Shown here: piece after piece, positions 31,984 to 34,482 of the stretch
Layout: each line of letters starts with the position of its first letter
Numbering within the stretch: position 1 is the first letter of the stretch
NCBI GenBank assembly: GCA_046259385.1
Contig: JBJYWI010000061.1
Location: 1 to 34,482, forward strand
Direction of reading: 5' to 3'
Origin: CAVWDI01 sp046259385
GTDB taxonomy: Bacteria > Chloroflexota > Anaerolineae > Anaerolineales > UBA4823
DNA length: 34,482 nucleotides
Notes under the pieces: model-generated
The model's database searches: none
Seen by the model: only the letters and a program-made list of their open reading frames with translations
What the model was told of the DNA's origin: nothing
Made by a program: the position numbers and the translations under genes

Positions 31984-34188
31984 TTAATTTTCAACTCCAT
32001 CCTCATGATCGGACTCTGAAGGTGGTACTGTGAATACCATAAAGTCCTTACCTTCAACAGCGGCATCATAACGATAAAGCCAACCATTTTCATAATACCT
32101 TGGAAGTGCATCCAGAGAGGCTTTATCATCCGGGTGGATTATAAATAATTTAGGAGGGTCGATTTCGAGCGTATCGATAAGTCTATCGCTGAATAATGCA
32201 AAATTAGCCTTGGGGTATCCGGCGTTAATTGCCACCAGACGGGTATCCGCCCAGTGAGGGTAACCCATCACCCAAACACCCCCCGGGGAACCGCCGGCAT
32301 CCACAAATCCCCTGATTACTTTCCCCATCTCGCTGGTATTTTGAGCGGATAAGCGGTACTGCTGGTAATACTTGTTAAATACAAGATCGTGGTTCTGGAA
32401 TGCAGATATGAGGATTAAAACAGCAAATGCACTCCACGCAAGCCGGATCCCCCACGGCGAGGGGATTCTATTTTCCAGGCTTCTCATCAGAGAATCAAGA
32501 GATATGGCAATTATCAGAAACACGATCACCGCCGCGCCGCCTGTTCTGTACAGGTTGGGGTTTTCTGACGGGAATGCCAGTGAAAGGATCGAAGGCAGCA
32601 TTAATATAGGTATGGATAGAAAAAGAAAGAGATCCAGCCAGTTCTGGTTTAGGATGTATCTCAGCACGATCAGAACTGCGCCGGTATAAAACAACGCTCC
32701 AGCGGCAATCCCAATCGCAGGATAGTCCGGAATTGAAGTAACCCAGACAACTCCACCTGACCAGGAAAGCATGCTCAGGGCTTTCCAGGTGTTGGTTAAA
32801 AAAATCTTCACGATCTCGAACGGTTGACCCGTAGCACTTACACTCATTCGGCTCCACATGCGGTCGCCAAATCCGGAGGGATCCTGGATGCTGTATCTCA
32901 ATAATGGCAGGGAGACAATTATTGCTGTTAAAAAAAGCATCAGCGTTTGGTATAAGACCAGTAATCGCCTGCCTGCGGATTCTCTATGCATGATATATAG
33001 AAGAACTGCTACAATAACCGCAAGCGGAAGGATTCTATTTGCGCTGTATCCATACATCCCGACTCCAAGTGCCAACCCGGAAACAAGGAAATCATTCCGG
33101 TTTCCAGATCGTAAACCTTTTATTAAGAAATACAGAACTGCAGCAGTGAAAAGGACATAGAATGGTAGACGCATACCAGCACGGGATATAACGTTAAGCC
33201 AGTAAGATATCCCTGCGAATATCAGGGAGAATAATCCCACTCGTTTACCCCCGATTTCCAAGCCAAAAAAGTAGATGAAAGGCAGTGCCAGCAATCCGAT
33301 AATTACGGAACTGATTTTTAAAGTAAGGAAAGAAATGGGCGCATTGAAAATCTCGATTAGAGCAGTCAGGAGATAGAACTGCAGCGCTTCTCTGCCGCCA
33401 TTGCGGGGAAAGAAGATATGATAATTGCCACCCAGAATATCAAATACATCCAGGTATTTTTCAGCATGGTCGCTCACCATCTCAGGTGGAATTAAATCCA
33501 GTTTAGCTGTCCGCAAATATAGGATAAGAATTATCGCGCTTGCAAACAAAAGTATCCACGGGGAAACAGAATATTTCCATTCCAAGTTTCTGATACTGTT
33601 TACACATCTTGGCAGGATAGATTTTTGGTCTGGAATTTTCAACCATAATGCTTTCAGGATAAAAAATATACTTAGAACCAAAGTTATTAGATTGATAAAC
33701 CCAATCCTGTTGCCCCCTGAACTAATAAATGTGAGCACTCCGAAAATTATTCCCATCACCAGATACACCCGGTTTACCATGCCGGAGTCTTTATGAAGAT
33801 TATGGTGGATTGGGACGGGTGGGCGCCACTCACCTGAAAGGTTAGCCCAAACTGCAAGGCTGATTGAAAATACCAGCAGGAGCAATCCGAGTACCGGTGA
33901 ACGATGAACAGGCGATAAAAGCCACTGACCAGCACCAGCCAGAATGATGGAAGCAATTACCTTCCAGGGGAATGTCAGCGATTGTGCGGTGGTGACTGAA
34001 AAAGTTTCCGGTTCTGAAAGATTCTGGATACCTCGTCCTAAATCCGTACTTAAATCATCCGGAGTGGAGAGACTAGGAGTCTGTTCAGCGACTCCTTCAA
34101 CTGGTTTTTCCTCGGGGATGACCAGGACAGGCTCTTTCCAGAAATGCAGCAAAGATTTTACGTAATCCAGTACGGATGGCTCTTCCAT
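31984..34188 (-). CDS. GT39/PMT-like membrane glycosyltransferase
   Basis: A 734-residue polytopic protein. The first about 73 residues are polar and cytoplasmic. An extra group of helices (about 74-180) precedes the GT-C core, which starts near residue 210. The first large external loop holds 'LIPPEMVSDHAEKYLDVFDI' (232-251), carrying D239 and E242 in place of the usual adjacent Asp-Glu, and then 'GGREALQFYLLTALIEIF'. Later comes 'ISRAGMRLPFYVLFTAAVLY'. The C-terminal about 110 residues are soluble and probably extracytoplasmic. This matches dolichyl-phosphate-mannose-protein mannosyltransferase-like proteins that use polyprenyl-phosphate sugars. It follows the FkbM methyltransferase stop by 57 bp and precedes the giant fusion by 22 bp. 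The acceptor could be protein, lipid or polysaccharide. Confidence 0.8.
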   Translation of the reverse strand: MEEPSVLDYVKSLLHFWKEPVLVIPEEKPVEGVAEQTPSLSTPDDLSTDLGRGIQNLSEPETFSVTTAQSLTFPWKVIASIILAGAGQWLLSPVHRSPVLGLLLLVFSISLAVWANLSGEWRPPVPIHHNLHKDSGMVNRVYLVMGIIFGVLTFISSGGNRIGFINLITLVLSIFFILKALWLKIPDQKSILPRCVNSIRNLEWKYSVSPWILLFASAIILILYLRTAKLDLIPPEMVSDHAEKYLDVFDILGGNYHIFFPRNGGREALQFYLLTALIEIFNAPISFLTLKISSVIIGLLALPFIYFFGLEIGGKRVGLFSLIFAGISYWLNVISRAGMRLPFYVLFTAAVLYFLIKGLRSGNRNDFLVSGLALGVGMYGYSANRILPLAVIVAVLLYIMHRESAGRRLLVLYQTLMLFLTAIIVSLPLLRYSIQDPSGFGDRMWSRMSVSATGQPFEIVKIFLTNTWKALSMLSWSGGVVWVTSIPDYPAIGIAAGALFYTGAVLIVLRYILNQNWLDLFLFLSIPILMLPSILSLAFPSENPNLYRTGGAAVIVFLIIAISLDSLMRSLENRIPSPWGIRLAWSAFAVLILISAFQNHDLVFNKYYQQYRLSAQNTSEMGKVIRGFVDAGGSPGGVWVMGYPHWADTRLVAINAGYPKANFALFSDRLIDTLEIDPPKLFIIHPDDKASLDALPRYYENGWLYRYDAAVEGKDFMVFTVPPSESDHEDGVEN

Positions 34189-34245
34189 ATTAAACCGCGT
34201 CTTCTAAATTCCCTGGTTCAGCGCAACAAATTAAAAAATAAGGTG

Positions 34246-34482
34246 TTATTCTTCAGGAATTGAATCTTTATCCTGCCTGAGCGCATACAAATAACCAAGG
34301 TGGGAATGGACGTAATTCGGGTAAGAGGATACGCTATATCCCCGGCTCTCCAAAAAAGATATTAGATCCTGGTGATTGAACTCCACAATGCTATCATGAT
34401 ATTCCAAAACAATTCGTTCAATGCGGCGGAAAATATAATCGGGTGTGTGGAATAAAATTGAATATTCCGCGCCTTCACAATC
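34246..34482 (-). CDS. FkbM-family methyltransferase, C-terminal fragment
   Basis: The last 78 codons of a gene entering from beyond the window edge. The frame is open from base 34482 to a TAA at 34246-34248. It starts with 'DCEGAEYSILFHTPDYIFRR', followed by 'IERIVLEYHD' and a C-terminal 'LISFLESRGYSV'. The 'D-C-E-G-A-E' motif followed about 20 residues later by a 'vlEyH' strand is diagnostic of FkbM-type SAM-dependent O-methyltransferases, which often methylate glycan sugars. It is the first visible gene of the minus-strand glycan cluster and so probably methylates a sugar in that glycan. The start and the SAM-binding half are outside the window. Confidence 0.8.
   Translation of the reverse strand, partial: DCEGAEYSILFHTPDYIFRRIERIVLEYHDSIVEFNHQDLISFLESRGYSVSSYPNYVHSHLGYLYALRQDKDSIPEE

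Overview
The window looks like a chromosomal segment from a member of the Chloroflexota, probably Anaerolineae-like. The main clue is two large membrane proteins with the DUF2298 / 'Chlor_Arch_YYY' domain, a family known mostly from Chloroflexi and Archaea. They sit among GT-C type glycosyltransferases. The RpoC, the double-hotdog acyl-ACP thioesterase and the envelope genes fit this placement, but I cannot name a species. No tRNA, rRNA, CRISPR array, transposase or phage gene was seen.

Layout. Positions 1-3392 (+) hold a compact branched-chain/aromatic amino-acid operon: cimA (5' end cut by the window), leuB and pheA, joined by a 1-bp overlap and a 5-bp gap. Positions 3401-3958 (-) hold a lone peroxiredoxin-like protein. 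A small zinc-ribbon membrane protein follows on the + strand (4207-4569), with an operator-like inverted repeat over its likely -10 box. Positions 4750-8758 (-) form a four-gene run transcribed in the order SRAP/YedK-like protein, YihY/BrkB membrane protein, MOFRL glycerate kinase, acyl-ACP thioesterase. A striking nested palindrome (8797-8828) lies between this run and a divergent ferritin-like gene (8973-9470, +).

Positions 9493-12248 (-) encode two membrane-anchored envelope proteins: a LytR-CpsA-Psr enzyme and a TPR protein with a Pro/Thr-rich tail. A strong hairpin (12291-12338) separates them from rpoC (12358-16674, -). RpoC carries a large coiled-coil insertion. It has its own consensus promoter and a leader of about 240 nt, and rpoB is not beside it. 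Upstream is a 1104-residue hybrid sensor histidine kinase with no response regulator in the window.

Positions 20407-34482 (-) look like one long envelope-glycan transcription unit. In transcription order it holds: the tail of an FkbM-type methyltransferase; a 734-residue GT39-like membrane glycosyltransferase; an 1809-residue fusion of a GT39-like module, a large predicted extracytoplasmic region and a DUF2298 module; a stand-alone DUF2298 protein; another PMT-like glycosyltransferase; cytidylate kinase; and a PlsC-type acyltransferase. I infer that the membrane genes use polyprenyl-phosphate sugars to glycosylate a surface protein, lipid or polymer outside the membrane, with FkbM methylating the glycan. 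The best candidate for an undescribed system is this tandem arrangement of DUF2298 and its GT-C fusion.
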